DNA of 49,840 bases, from contig JAGSPR010000003.1 of NCBI GenBank assembly GCA_018262455.1, forward strand, positions 1-49,840, written 5' to 3'. Source of the DNA: Deltaproteobacteria bacterium. GTDB lineage: Bacteria; Myxococcota; Polyangia; Haliangiales; Haliangiaceae. The notes below the pieces were generated by a model. It saw only the letters and a program-made list of their open reading frames with translations, ran no database searches and was not told where the DNA came from. A program made the position numbers and the translations under genes. This document shows, one piece after another, positions 41,386 through 49,840 of the stretch (its first letter is position 1; each line of letters opens with the position of its first letter).

Positions 41386-43346
41386 GCGAACGCGACGTGC
41401 GTCGTCTGGTGCGGGTACTCCGGCGGCACGATGATCGCCGTGCCCCAGATCGCTTCCTCGACGCAGCCCTGGACCGCCTGCTGATCGCCGGCGGACATCG
41501 CCCCGGCGGGATGCACCACGACCTGCACCGCCACGATCTCGTGCAGCGTGTTCTCGACGTCGGCGTCGACGGTGGCTCCGCCGAGCGAGCACCGGCCGAC
41601 GGCCACCGCGAGCTGCGCGTGGAGGTCGAACGGCGGTGGGGCCGCGCGTAAGGACACGAGGCCACCGCCGCTCGTTCCGGTGGACCCAAGATCGCTGCTA
41701 CCCCCGCACATCGACCCGATGATCCCGCCCAGCATGTCGGAGTAGCCATCGCCGCCACCCCATTCGGCGTAGAGCGCCCACTTGGCGTTCACGGCATGCG
41801 CGGCGAGCGCTGCTCGATCCTGCAAGGATTGCTCGAGCGTGCCCAGGCTCGTGAGCTCGCGTGCGAGCGCCGTCGCCTGACCGAGATCGGGATGCAGGAC
41901 CCGCGCGATCCGCTGGCCCCACACGAACGCCTCGACCGCGATCGGCCCGGCGAGCACGTCGCCTTCCCCCCACCACGTGCACGCGCGACCGGCTGCGAGC
42001 GTGTCGGGACACGTCTCCGCCGCGTCCGCGAGCTCCGTCCAGCCGGGCGTGTTCAGGACGATCTTGTCGACGGTGATCGGCCTGACGAGCAGGGTGGCAT
42101 CGAGCCCGCCTTCCGGCAGGCCGGTGCGGATCGCGATGCCCAGGGTGGCCGCCGCGAGCGGTGCGAGCGCGACGTCGTCCGCGCGCACGGGCGCCTCGTC
42201 ATCGGCGCTGAGCGCGACGACGTGGATCAGCGTGCCGGCCGGCACGAGGGTGCGGAGGGACGCCGCCGGGACCTTGGCGAGGGCGTCGGCGAGCCGCTCG
42301 TCGGTGACGAGGACGATCCGGCGCGTGCCGGTGGTCTGCGACAGCCAGCGGCCCGCCTCGGCGAGCCCGGCCTCGACGTTCGAACCGTTCGCGGTCGCAA
42401 GCTTGTCCAGCAGATCGTCGAGCCGCGGCGACGCCTGCGAGGCCGTGGTCCAGCGCGGGAGCAGGGGCCGCGCCCGGCGCGCGTACGCGATCACCTGGAC
42501 GCGTCCGGCGGGCGCCTTGCGGAGGTACGACGCGACCAGCGCGCGCTGGACCTCGAGCTCGTCGCTCGACAGCGAGCGCGAGCCATCGATCACGATCGCC
42601 GTCGCCAGATCCGCGGGGACCCCGGCGAGCATGCCGGCCACATCGAGCTCGAGCCGCGCGATGTGAGTAGTGCCGAGCGCGAGCCGCCCCGCGAACGTGC
42701 CGACGCGGTCGATCGCCGCCTGCGGGCGGGTGAGCTCGCGGCTCGGCAAGCCGACCCACAGCTGGCCTCCCGGATTCGCGCCGCCACAGGCCTCGTCGAT
42801 GTCGGTCAGCTTCGCGCCCAGCGTGCGCAGCGACGGACTCAGCCCGGTCCGCCAGTCCGATGGCACCGCCACGTAGCGGACGTCGCGGAAGAAGCAGGTC
42901 GGCAGCTGCAGCTCGAGCTCGAGCACCACGCGTCCGGCGTGCGCCGAAGCGATCGAGACCTCGACCTGGCCCTGGCCGCCGGCGACGAGCACCGACCACC
43001 GCCGGTTCGGCCCCGGCGCGAGATCGATGATCGCGTCGAACCGCGCGCTCGCCTGGGTCGCATCGGTGAGCTCGAGCGGGTGGGCAACGCCATCGACCCG
43101 GGCCGTGGCGCGCACGACCGCGGCCCGGGCGGGGAGCTCGATCGAGGTGACGTTTCGACCGAGCGTCGGCTCGGCCGACCGGAGGTCATAGCGGACCGTC
43201 AACGTCGCGAGGTTGCCGTCGAGCTTGCCCACCACCAGGGTCGGGCGCGGCGCGGGATCCTCCTCGCCGGGGGTCGCGAGCCGCTTGGCCTCGGCAGCGC
43301 CGAGCAGCGAGCTCACGACCAAGGTCACCAGGATCGGCCGGCGCAT
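41376..43346 (-). CDS. VWA-domain exported protein (VIT/VWA-like)
   Basis: 656 residues from ATG 43346. Signal peptide MRRPILVTLVVSSLLGAAEA. A beta-rich region (about 35-165) resembles a VIT domain. The von Willebrand A domain (about 248-420) has a MIDAS motif D254-G-S-R-S258 (ATAIVIDGSRSLS) and RRIVLVTDERLAD. A C-terminal region has a Gly/Ser-rich linker (GGIIGSMCGGSSDLGSTGTS) and ends in a Cys-containing domain (GRCSLGGATVDADVENTLHE) like those repeated in myxobacterial 'AgmX/PglI'-type proteins. It is exported and likely mediates metal-dependent protein contacts. It overlaps the plus-strand hypothetical gene by 10 bp at its 3' end. Confidence 0.85.
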   Translation of the reverse strand: MRRPILVTLVVSSLLGAAEAKRLATPGEEDPAPRPTLVVGKLDGNLATLTVRYDLRSAEPTLGRNVTSIELPARAAVVRATARVDGVAHPLELTDATQASARFDAIIDLAPGPNRRWSVLVAGGQGQVEVSIASAHAGRVVLELELQLPTCFFRDVRYVAVPSDWRTGLSPSLRTLGAKLTDIDEACGGANPGGQLWVGLPSRELTRPQAAIDRVGTFAGRLALGTTHIARLELDVAGMLAGVPADLATAIVIDGSRSLSSDELEVQRALVASYLRKAPAGRVQVIAYARRARPLLPRWTTASQASPRLDDLLDKLATANGSNVEAGLAEAGRWLSQTTGTRRIVLVTDERLADALAKVPAASLRTLVPAGTLIHVVALSADDEAPVRADDVALAPLAAATLGIAIRTGLPEGGLDATLLVRPITVDKIVLNTPGWTELADAAETCPDTLAAGRACTWWGEGDVLAGPIAVEAFVWGQRIARVLHPDLGQATALARELTSLGTLEQSLQDRAALAAHAVNAKWALYAEWGGGDGYSDMLGGIIGSMCGGSSDLGSTGTSGGGLVSLRAAPPPFDLHAQLAVAVGRCSLGGATVDADVENTLHEIVAVQVVVHPAGAMSAGDQQAVQGCVEEAIWGTAIIVPPEYPHQTTHVAFAQP

Positions 43347-43499
43347 GCGGGGTGTGACAGCCCCCCGCTCGATCGGTTCCGGGTTTGTGTGAGCCCGAGC
43401 CAAAGACTCTCGAGGACGGCGGCGCCTCGGTTCGTCGTGGAGTTGAGGTTGACGAGTTCGTCGTCGACGTCAAGGTCAAGGCCGACGAGATCCGCCCGC

Positions 43500-44450
43500 T
43501 CAGGGGCTCAGGAACTCGATCAGCGTCGGCGAGGTCGCGACCGTCGCGAGCCGTGGCAGCCCGAGCTGATCCTCGACGGTGGCGAGGTACGCGCCGTGGT
43601 TCATCGCGGTGCTGGACGTCATGCCTGCCATCTTGACTCGCGGCGACAGCACGATCATCGGGATCTTGTCCCCGTCGTTGCCATCGCGGCCCTCGGCCTC
43701 GTCCCACGTGACGAACAGGATGCCGCCGTTCTGGAACCCGGCGCTCGCGAGGATCTTCGGGACCTCCTGCGACATCCAGAGATCGGACTGCTGGAGGCCC
43801 AGCACCGGATTGCTTCCGGGATCGTGACCGTCGCTGTCGAGGTTCGGCGTGATCCACATGAAGCGGTACTCGTTGGTCGCGAGGTCCGCGGCGAACTCGC
43901 TGTAGTCGACGTTGGTCTGCGCACACACGCCGTTGGGATCGCTCTGCAGATCGACGAAGTAGACGAACGGGTTGTGCTTCGGCGCGTACTTGCCCGCATT
44001 GCTCAGGTTGCACGGGGTCCCCATGCTCTCCATGTAGGCCCGCCACTTGATCCCGGCCGCCTGGAGCTGGGTGCCGAGGTGTGGCTGGTCCGCCGGGAAG
44101 AACGGGGTCTGCGTCGGGCTGATATCGACGATCCCGGGGTACTGGTTGGCGCCGCTGATCATGTAGAGGTAGTTGCCCAGCGACGGGTGGATCGTGTCGG
44201 AGTAGTTGGTCGCGAGCGCGCCCTGGGCGATCAGCGAGTTGAGGTAGGGCGCGTCGGCCGAGCCGACGATCTCGGCGTAGTCGTGGTTCTCGAGCACGAT
44301 CGTGAAGATCGTTCGCGCCGACGCGACCGGGGCATCGACCTGACTCGAGGTGTCTTGCCCGGCGGAGGCATCGACCGCGTCATCACCCGCTCCGCCGCTG
44401 CTTCCACCGCAGCCGAGCAGCGTCGCCATCAGGATCGCGGTTGTCTTCAT
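43500..44450 (-). CDS. Phosphoesterase-family (PLC-C/acid phosphatase) lipoprotein
   Basis: 316 residues from ATG 44450 with GGAGG 5 bp upstream. Lipoprotein signal MKTTAILMATLLGC (Cys14), then an Asp/Ser-rich linker. The phosphoesterase domain starts IFTIVLENHDYAEIVGS (the E-N-H metal motif) and continues with DTIHPSLGNYLYMISG, FVTWDEAEGRDGNDGDKIPM and MNHGAYLATVEDQLGLP, all typical of the PF04185 group of phospholipases C and acid phosphatases. It is exposed at the envelope and may release phosphate from phospholipids or phosphoesters. Confidence 0.9.
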   Translation of the reverse strand: MKTTAILMATLLGCGGSSGGAGDDAVDASAGQDTSSQVDAPVASARTIFTIVLENHDYAEIVGSADAPYLNSLIAQGALATNYSDTIHPSLGNYLYMISGANQYPGIVDISPTQTPFFPADQPHLGTQLQAAGIKWRAYMESMGTPCNLSNAGKYAPKHNPFVYFVDLQSDPNGVCAQTNVDYSEFAADLATNEYRFMWITPNLDSDGHDPGSNPVLGLQQSDLWMSQEVPKILASAGFQNGGILFVTWDEAEGRDGNDGDKIPMIVLSPRVKMAGMTSSTAMNHGAYLATVEDQLGLPRLATVATSPTLIEFLSP

Positions 44451-44610
44451 GGGTCCTCCGGAGGCCAAGTCGTACGAGGAATCGGCCTCGCAGGTCCACT
44501 ACATCCTGCGGTCAGGGTCTGTCGGGCCGCGTTGCCACTCCGGAGGCCGTTGGCGGACCCCCTGGACGGGCAGTGGTGTCGATCACGCTCTCCATGCGAA
44601 GTTCTCGCCC

Positions 44611-45258
44611 ATGAAGAAGATCGCCATCCTCGGATCGGGTCAGGTCGGTGATGCCCTCGCCAAGGGGTTCCTCGGGCTCGGCCATCCCGTCATGCGCGGC
44701 TCGCGTGAGCCGGGCAAGCTCGCGGCCTGGAAGACCGCGTCCGGCACCAACGCCTCGGTCGGCACGTTCGCCGAGGCCGCCCAGTGGGGCGACGTCGTCG
44801 TGCTCGCGGTGAAGGGCACCGCCGCCGAGGCCACGATCGGGCTGGCCGGGCCCGCCAACCTCGCGGGCAAGACCGTGCTCGACGCGACCAACCCGATCGC
44901 CGACGAGCCGCCGCAGAACGGCGTGCTCCGCTACTTCACCGGGCCCAACGAGTCGCTGATGGAGCGGCTGCAGCTGAAGGCGCCGCAGGGCAAGTTCGTC
45001 AAGGCGTTCAGCTGCGTCGGCAACGCGTTCATGGTGAACCCGCCGTTCAAGCCGACGCCGACGATGTTCATCTGTGGCAACGATGCCGGCGCCAAGCGCG
45101 AGGCCACCGAGATCCTGACGAGCTTCGGCTGGGAGACCGTCGACATGGGCGCCGTCGAGGCCGCGCGTCCGATCGAGGCGCTGTGCCAGCTGTGGTGCGT
45201 CCCGGGCCTCACGGGCAATGGCTGGGCGCACGCGTTCAAGTTTCTCAAGCTCGGCTAG
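44611..45258 (+). CDS. NADPH-dependent F420 reductase-like oxidoreductase
   Basis: 215 residues from ATG 44611. Rossmann start MKKIAILGSGQVGDALAKGF, then GHPVMRGSREPGKLAAW, DVVVLAVKGTA, VLDATNPIAD and VKAFSCVGNAFM; this fits the F420-dependent NADP reductase/6-phosphogluconate-dehydrogenase-like N-terminal family. Whether it really uses F420 cannot be told; many bacterial members act on other NAD(P)-dependent substrates. It lies 12 bp upstream of the Kelch gene and is divergent from the phosphoesterase. Confidence 0.87.
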   Translation: MKKIAILGSGQVGDALAKGFLGLGHPVMRGSREPGKLAAWKTASGTNASVGTFAEAAQWGDVVVLAVKGTAAEATIGLAGPANLAGKTVLDATNPIADEPPQNGVLRYFTGPNESLMERLQLKAPQGKFVKAFSCVGNAFMVNPPFKPTPTMFICGNDAGAKREATEILTSFGWETVDMGAVEAARPIEALCQLWCVPGLTGNGWAHAFKFLKLG

Positions 45259-45270
45259 CTGCCCCACGTC

Positions 45271-46401
45271 ATGCCGATGCCGACCGCGAACCCCAGGCCG
45301 ATCCGGATCCACCGACGCCGGTCCGCATCGGGCTCGCGCATCGGCCTGGCCCTGCTCGTCGCGATCCTCGCGAGCGGCGAGCTGGCATGTACCGCTCCGA
45401 CGTCGCCGGATGGGACGGCCGCGCGGTGGACGCGCACGAGCCTGCCCGGCGGCAAGCGCAGGCTCGAGCCCGCGGTGGCCGCGAGCGGGACGCGCCTGGT
45501 GATCGCCGGCGGCTTCTCGACCAGCCTCCCCGAGGGGCTCGAGATCACCGACGAGGTGCTGGCACTCGACACGCTCGCCACCAACACGCCCACCGGCGGG
45601 TGGACCAAGCTGCCGAGGCTGCCGGTGCGCTGGCACCACGGCGCGCTCGCGGCCTCCGCCGGCGCGCTCTACCTGCTCGGCGGCTTCGAGGGCCCGAACG
45701 CGGACGCCCGTGGCGAGTCGTTCGTGCTCGAGCTCGGCGCGACCGAGTGGACCCCGCTCCCGGCGATGCCCGACCTTCAAGCGCGCGGCGGCGCCGGCGT
45801 GGTCACGGTACCGGGTCACATCTACTTGCTCGGCGGTTCGAACCGAAGTGGTCCGCTCGCCAGCTGCCTCGACTTCGATCTGATCGACCGCACGTGGTCG
45901 CCCCTGATGCACGCCGTGGAGGGCGCGCAGGTTCCGGTCGTGCTGCCGACGCCGCGCTCGCATGTCGCCGCGATGCAGTCGGAGGACGGCAGCCTGGTGA
46001 TCGCGGGCGGGCTCGATGACGCCAACCGCGCGCTCGGCGACACCTATCGGCTGCCGCTCGGGGCCTCGGTGTGGGAGCTCCGCGCGCCGATGACCAACCG
46101 TGGCGGGTGCGCGTACGGCGTCGCGTTCGGCTCGCTCGTCTGTGCCGGGGGCGAGATCGATGACACGGTCGCGAGCGTGGTCGAGCGCTACGATCCGCGC
46201 AGCGCACCCGGTTCACCCGCCGACGAGTGGTCCGCGTTGCCCGAGCTCCCCGAGCCTCGAGGCGGCACGCAGGGCGCCGTGATCGGAGGCAGCCTCTACG
46301 TCCCGGGCGGGTCGAAGACACGGACGTTCGAGCCTACCAGCACGCTGTTCGTGCTCTCGCTCGAGGGCACCGTCGCGATGCGCGCGCTTGGGCCGAGCTG
46401 A
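45271..46401 (+). CDS. Kelch-repeat exported protein
   Basis: 376 residues. The N-terminus has a basic stretch (RPIRIHRRRSASGSR) and a hydrophobic segment ending SGELAC, a weak lipoprotein signal. About five Kelch-type repeats follow, each with a Gly-Gly pair: LVIAGGFS, LYLLGGFEG, IYLLGGSN, LVIAGGLDD and LVCAGGEID, with Trp-x-x-L strands between, forming a beta-propeller. Kelch propellers bind proteins or sugars. It is co-oriented with the preceding reductase and ends just before a bidirectional hairpin. Confidence 0.85.
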   Translation: MPMPTANPRPIRIHRRRSASGSRIGLALLVAILASGELACTAPTSPDGTAARWTRTSLPGGKRRLEPAVAASGTRLVIAGGFSTSLPEGLEITDEVLALDTLATNTPTGGWTKLPRLPVRWHHGALAASAGALYLLGGFEGPNADARGESFVLELGATEWTPLPAMPDLQARGGAGVVTVPGHIYLLGGSNRSGPLASCLDFDLIDRTWSPLMHAVEGAQVPVVLPTPRSHVAAMQSEDGSLVIAGGLDDANRALGDTYRLPLGASVWELRAPMTNRGGCAYGVAFGSLVCAGGEIDDTVASVVERYDPRSAPGSPADEWSALPELPEPRGGTQGAVIGGSLYVPGGSKTRTFEPTSTLFVLSLEGTVAMRALGPS

Positions 46402-46407
46402 CCTTTC

Positions 46408-46456
46408 AGCCGGCGTCGACGGGTCAGATCGTTTGTCCCGATCACCGACGCCGGCT
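46408..46456. terminator. Bidirectional terminator-like hairpin
   Basis: Perfect 11-bp arms AGCCGGCGTCG (46408-46418) and CGACGCCGGCT (46446-46456) with an inner CGGG/CCCG stem (46420-46423, 46437-46440). It starts 7 bp after the Kelch stop codon and covers the 3' end of the convergent membrane-protein gene, so it can serve both. Confidence 0.65.
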
Positions 46457-47155
46457 TCGCATCCGCCGGACCATCGCGCCCAGCGCCAATGCGAGGCCCC
46501 CCACGACGAGCCAGAGCAGCGTGACCGCAACGAAGGCGGCGTTGACGATCACGCAGCCCTCGCGTTGGATCGAGAGCGACGCCAGATCCGCGAGTGCCGC
46601 GGGCGCGAGGCGGTCCGCATCCGACACGGCGAGCCCATGGGACTGCAGCAGCAGCACTTGCTCGGCGACCGTCGTCGTGGCCTCGACCTGGATACGCTCG
46701 CCCGTGCGCCGGTTGTAGGCGAGCGTCAGGATGTACGCGCGTGACTCGGCGCGACGGCCATGCAGCGCCTCGCTGTTGTGCGAGTCGTCGGATGGCGCGC
46801 GGTAGAACCAGTCTCCCCGGCGAAAGTCGGCCATCGCGATGCCGCCGGACTTGTGGAGCTTGCCGCAGAGCCAGCAGATGATCGGGATCCCGGCGTCCAG
46901 CCGGACGATCGAGGCCCGACGTGGGGGCGTGCCCGGGTCGATCTCGAGACCCAGACCTTCCGCCAGCTCGTAGATCGGGTGGTCGTGCTCGCGCTCGAAA
47001 TCGATCGTCGCATCCTGGTGGGTGTAGCGATTGCCGAAGCTCACGCTGTCCGCGCCAGACGCGTAGGCGATCATCGTGATGACCCAGATCACCGCGACGA
47101 TCGCGAACACGCCGCTGAACCAGTGGGCCACGAACCAACGGCAGAGCGGGATCAT
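46442..47155 (-). CDS. Two-helix membrane protein, function unknown
   Basis: 237 residues. Hydrophobic segments at about 10-33 (FSGVFAIVAVIWVITMIAYA) and 203-227 (VNAAFVAVTLLWLVVGGLAL) flank a 165-residue loop, probably periplasmic, containing WLCGKLH. The C-terminus is very basic (RRMRSRRR). No family recognised. It is downstream of the large membrane protein on the same strand with a 164-bp gap holding a triplicated 9-bp repeat. Confidence 0.75.
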   Translation of the reverse strand: MIPLCRWFVAHWFSGVFAIVAVIWVITMIAYASGADSVSFGNRYTHQDATIDFEREHDHPIYELAEGLGLEIDPGTPPRRASIVRLDAGIPIICWLCGKLHKSGGIAMADFRRGDWFYRAPSDDSHNSEALHGRRAESRAYILTLAYNRRTGERIQVEATTTVAEQVLLLQSHGLAVSDADRLAPAALADLASLSIQREGCVIVNAAFVAVTLLWLVVGGLALALGAMVRRMRSRRR

Positions 47156-47230
47156 GCGACTGACCGCTGCACCGGATGTGCCAACGGGCGGCTCGCCGAC
47201 CGCCTCGCCGCGGGCGATCCCGGGACCTCC

Positions 47231-47257
47231 GCACCGGGTGCACCAGGTGCACCGGGT
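47231..47257. repeat. Triplicated 9-bp repeat upstream of the two-helix protein gene
   Basis: GCACCGGGT, GCACCAGGT, GCACCGGGT in direct tandem, followed by GCA; the joins create GGTGCACC palindromes. It lies 76-102 bp before ATG 47155 in otherwise featureless sequence. Confidence 0.6.
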
Positions 47258-47319
47258 GCAACGCGCGCGACGACACCACCGAATTCATCGAACGGCGGTG
47301 AACCACGCACCGACGCGCG

Positions 47320-49840
47320 CTACGCCGCGGCCTGGTCGGCGAGCGCGGGGAGCTTGCCGAGCAGGCTGGGCCCGACGAGCAGCGGCATCGGCGGCTCGCT
47401 GCGGGCGATCTGTTGCCAGGCGGTGACCCACACCGACCAGAACAGCGGCTCGCGACCGAACAGCGCGTGGCGGCCATCGAGGTCGGGCATCGCGCCATCG
47501 AACCGCGAGCCGCGCACGATCGGCGCGAGCGACTTCGATCGCACGTCGTAGACGAGCTCGCAGTCGTAGCCATTGCCGGGCCACACCACGATGCCCTCGT
47601 CGGCGATGTCGTACGGCGGACAGGTCTTGCCGTCGCCGCGCAGCACGTGCTCGATCTGCTCGCGCACGATCTCGGCGCCGGACAGCTTGTAGAACCCGGC
47701 GAGCGCGATCTCGAAGATCGTGCGCTGGTCGTCGCCGAGCTGCGCGATCCAGCCCGGCGTCGGCAGGTTCGCCACCAGCCAGCCCGATTGCTGCTCGAAG
47801 CGGATCGTCGTGACCTCGTCCGAGATGCTGGGGCACACGAGCGAGATCTGCACACGATTGGAGCCGAGCTCGACGTGCTGCAGCGCGACGTCGGTGGCCC
47901 GGAACGCCTCGACCTCGTTGAGCATCGAGACCAGCTGGCGATCGACGAACTTCTCGATCGCCTGCTCGACGTGGTGGAGCCCTTCGCGCTGCTTGGCGAC
48001 GCCGCGCTCGTCGTGCCTCCAGGCCGCGCGACGGAGCTTGGTGTAGAGCTTGGGGATCGTGCCCGAGTGAAAGCCGGGCTTCATCAAGCCCACCATGGTC
48101 TCGCCGTGGTGCCCGATCCCGAGCGGACGCAGGGTCTTGGACCGCGTCGCGCGATATAGCTTCCAGTTCTCCTTGAACTCCCAGACCAGGAAGCCGGCGA
48201 ACCCGGGGAGCACGAGCACGGTGAACCCGGCGAACCCCTTGGCGAGGGCGGGGCCCATGAGCGGGCTCGCGGAGCCGGCGACGCCGTCGAGGATCGCCGG
48301 GATGATCGGGATCATGATCTTGGCGGCCACGGTGACGACCGGGAAGTGCTTGATCGGGTTCGTCGTCGGCTCGATGAACAAGTTCAGGTAGAGCCGGAGG
48401 ACGTACGTGATCGAGAACCAGAAGGTGGACAGCACGCCTTTCGCGACGAGCTTGAGCCGCGACTGCCCGGCCTTGAACCTCAGCCACTCGTCGACGCGAT
48501 AGATGCCGCGATCGCTCAGCTCGACGAGCTTGACGAACAGCTGGAGCACGTACTTGACGAGCCCCGGGAGGATCCGGCTCGACAGCTGGCGCCCCGAGCG
48601 CACGGTCCAGTCGGTGAGGTACTCCTCGGCGAGCCGGCCGAGTCGCGAGTTGAGGGCGACGGCGAACCCGACGTACACCGCGCCGGCGATCGGCCAGCGA
48701 ACCGGATCGTGGGTGACGAGGGCGGCGACCAGGCCCGGGATCGCGGGCCTTACCCCCCATCGCATGATCCGGCTCGCGAGGAAGCGCTGCATCAGCGGGT
48801 GACGCCAGACCGTGCGAGGGGTGTCGAACAGCAAGAACCGGATCACCCGCCACAGGATCTTGAACGCGAACGCGGTGCCGCGACGGAACGGCGGGATGTG
48901 AAGCAGCAGGAACAGCAGCACGGCTCCGCCCACGATCGACTCGGTCGTCGCGATCTGGGGCTCGACGTGGAACAGCTTGTGCGAGAGCGGGCCGACCATG
49001 TGCTGGAGCCCTTCGACGACCGCGAGCGAGCCGAGCACCGGCAGCATCAAGTAGAGCGTCAGGAACCGGCCGAGCGTGGTGCCGAACAGCAGCGATGAGA
49101 TCTTCTGGACCAGCCGCAGGTAGGATTCTCCGCGCCGGTACACGCCATCGAGCGACGATGCGAGGATCCGATCGGCGCGCAACAGCTGGTCACCGGAGCG
49201 CAGCTCGGCGAGCTCGAGGTCGGGCGCCTTGAGGTCGTTCTTGGAGATCGCATCGCGCAGGTTCGACAGCGACAGCCGGCCCACCGCGACCGCGTGATCG
49301 AGCAACTCGTCGACGAGCTTCTTCTCGCCGACGCGCTCGGGGAGGCTGTGCGGATGGAGGTCGACCTGGTCGAGCGCGGCCTCGATCTTGGGCCGGCACA
49401 CCGCGCGGACCTTGTCGTCGGCATGGCTCGCCATGGCGTGCAGCGCGTCGGCGAGCCGCGCTCGATCCTCGGGGTTATCGAGCCCACACGCGGGGATCTT
49501 GCCGACCGCGGCGTGCAGGTGCTTGGCCACCCGGACCTCGCGGGTCGCGGGCAACGCGCGGACGATCGGGACCTTGCCGAGCGACATCGCCCAGGTCACC
49601 GGGTCGACGATCTTGACCTCGCGCTCGGCGACCACACACGCGGCCTGCAGATCGTAGAGCAGGCGCGCGCCGGCGGAGAACCGCAACGGCCGCTCGCTCG
49701 CCGCGTACTGGGCCACGGGAACCAGCGCGTCGGTCCAGCCGGTGGTCGCGACGCCACCGAGCGCCTTCGCGAGCCGCGCGCCGAGCTCGTCGAGATCGCC
49801 GCGGGCACCGTGGTGGTCGCCCGAGCGCGTTGCGAGGATC
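47320..49840 (-). CDS. Large multi-spanning membrane protein of unknown function (5' end outside window)
   Basis: The frame is open from its stop at 47320 to the right edge, so at least 840 residues are present and the true start is beyond 49840; sequence before GTG 49716 continues in the same coding style (LDELGARLAKALGGVATTGW). The N-terminal part is soluble and helical. Hydrophobic segments lie at FLTLYLMLPVLGSLAVVEGL, IVGGAVLLFLLLHI, WPIAGAVYVGFAVAL and FTVLVLPGFAGFLV. The C-terminal 250 residues are soluble, with VELGSNRVQISLVCPSISD and GIVVWPGNGYDCELVYDV. No enzymatic motif is recognised. Similar long proteins may be confined to Myxococcota; that is a guess. Confidence 0.75.
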   Translation of the reverse strand, partial: ILATRSGDHHGARGDLDELGARLAKALGGVATTGWTDALVPVAQYAASERPLRFSAGARLLYDLQAACVVAEREVKIVDPVTWAMSLGKVPIVRALPATREVRVAKHLHAAVGKIPACGLDNPEDRARLADALHAMASHADDKVRAVCRPKIEAALDQVDLHPHSLPERVGEKKLVDELLDHAVAVGRLSLSNLRDAISKNDLKAPDLELAELRSGDQLLRADRILASSLDGVYRRGESYLRLVQKISSLLFGTTLGRFLTLYLMLPVLGSLAVVEGLQHMVGPLSHKLFHVEPQIATTESIVGGAVLLFLLLHIPPFRRGTAFAFKILWRVIRFLLFDTPRTVWRHPLMQRFLASRIMRWGVRPAIPGLVAALVTHDPVRWPIAGAVYVGFAVALNSRLGRLAEEYLTDWTVRSGRQLSSRILPGLVKYVLQLFVKLVELSDRGIYRVDEWLRFKAGQSRLKLVAKGVLSTFWFSITYVLRLYLNLFIEPTTNPIKHFPVVTVAAKIMIPIIPAILDGVAGSASPLMGPALAKGFAGFTVLVLPGFAGFLVWEFKENWKLYRATRSKTLRPLGIGHHGETMVGLMKPGFHSGTIPKLYTKLRRAAWRHDERGVAKQREGLHHVEQAIEKFVDRQLVSMLNEVEAFRATDVALQHVELGSNRVQISLVCPSISDEVTTIRFEQQSGWLVANLPTPGWIAQLGDDQRTIFEIALAGFYKLSGAEIVREQIEHVLRGDGKTCPPYDIADEGIVVWPGNGYDCELVYDVRSKSLAPIVRGSRFDGAMPDLDGRHALFGREPLFWSVWVTAWQQIARSEPPMPLLVGPSLLGKLPALADQAAA

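Overview
The window is about 70% GC with strong GC3 bias and looks like a chromosomal segment of a predatory or saprophytic deltaproteobacterium-type organism (Myxococcota, possibly near Haliangium/Kofleriaceae). Grounds: a eukaryote-like Ser/Thr kinase with a C-terminal PEGA domain, a many-PAS hybrid histidine kinase, an Oar-like TonB-dependent receptor with a carboxypeptidase-regulatory domain, a DUF1501 protein paired with a c-type-cytochrome lipoprotein, and more than ten predicted lipoproteins. This placement is inference; no rRNA or marker gene is present. I see no tRNA, rRNA, CRISPR array, insertion sequence, integrase or phage gene. Genes are tightly packed: no stretch over 300 bases lacks a gene (longest is 16886-17168).

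Layout. 1-6195: the end of an unidentified gene, a small lipoprotein, a five-PAS hybrid sensor kinase and a Ser/Thr kinase. 6214-8972: an HxlR regulator divergent from a quinone-reductase-like dehydrogenase, with a 24-bp dyad between them, then a beta-lactamase-fold serine hydrolase. 8942-15667: a lipid/N-acyl locus. One minus-strand operon (N-acyl-amino-acid deacylase-like amidohydrolase, fatty-acid-hydroxylase family enzyme, TetR regulator, alpha/beta esterase) diverges from a FadL-type outer-membrane channel, which converges on an exported BAAT/acyl-CoA-thioesterase-like lipoprotein. A TTTTAC-N3-GTAAAA palindrome sits between the divergent starts.

15675-20401: a DUF1801 protein, a four-helix membrane protein, two small genes that look frameshifted, then the DUF1501 + di-haem lipoprotein pair. 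20429-22700: a PIG3-type quinone oxidoreductase, a NemR-like TetR repressor and a group 1 truncated haemoglobin, tied together by three TAGACC-type operators; this reads as a small electrophile/oxidant-response regulon. 22819-30336: a lipoprotein M14 metallopeptidase, a repeat-rich lipoprotein, a second DUF1801 protein, an OmpA-domain protein, a SOUL haem-binding membrane protein, a small secreted protein, a C39-like peptidase, and a GNAT acetyltransferase in operon with a 3-hydroxyacyl-CoA dehydrogenase. 30454-33834: the Oar-like TonB-dependent receptor.

34076-38136: a solitary ParB-type helix-turn-helix protein, a universal stress protein with a C-terminal zinc-knuckle-like tail, an unrecognised 250-residue protein, and a large alpha/beta-hydrolase lipoprotein ending in a calcium-loop motif. 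38278-49840: a NodB-type deacetylase, a GNAT enzyme, a thioredoxin lipoprotein with a hypothetical partner, a VWA-domain protein, a phosphoesterase lipoprotein, an F420:NADP-reductase-like protein, a Kelch protein, a two-helix membrane protein and, running off the right edge, a large multi-spanning protein of unknown function.

The strongest candidates for a coherent little-described system are the 8942-15667 lipid/N-acyl locus and the NemR-box/truncated-haemoglobin regulon at 20429-22700.
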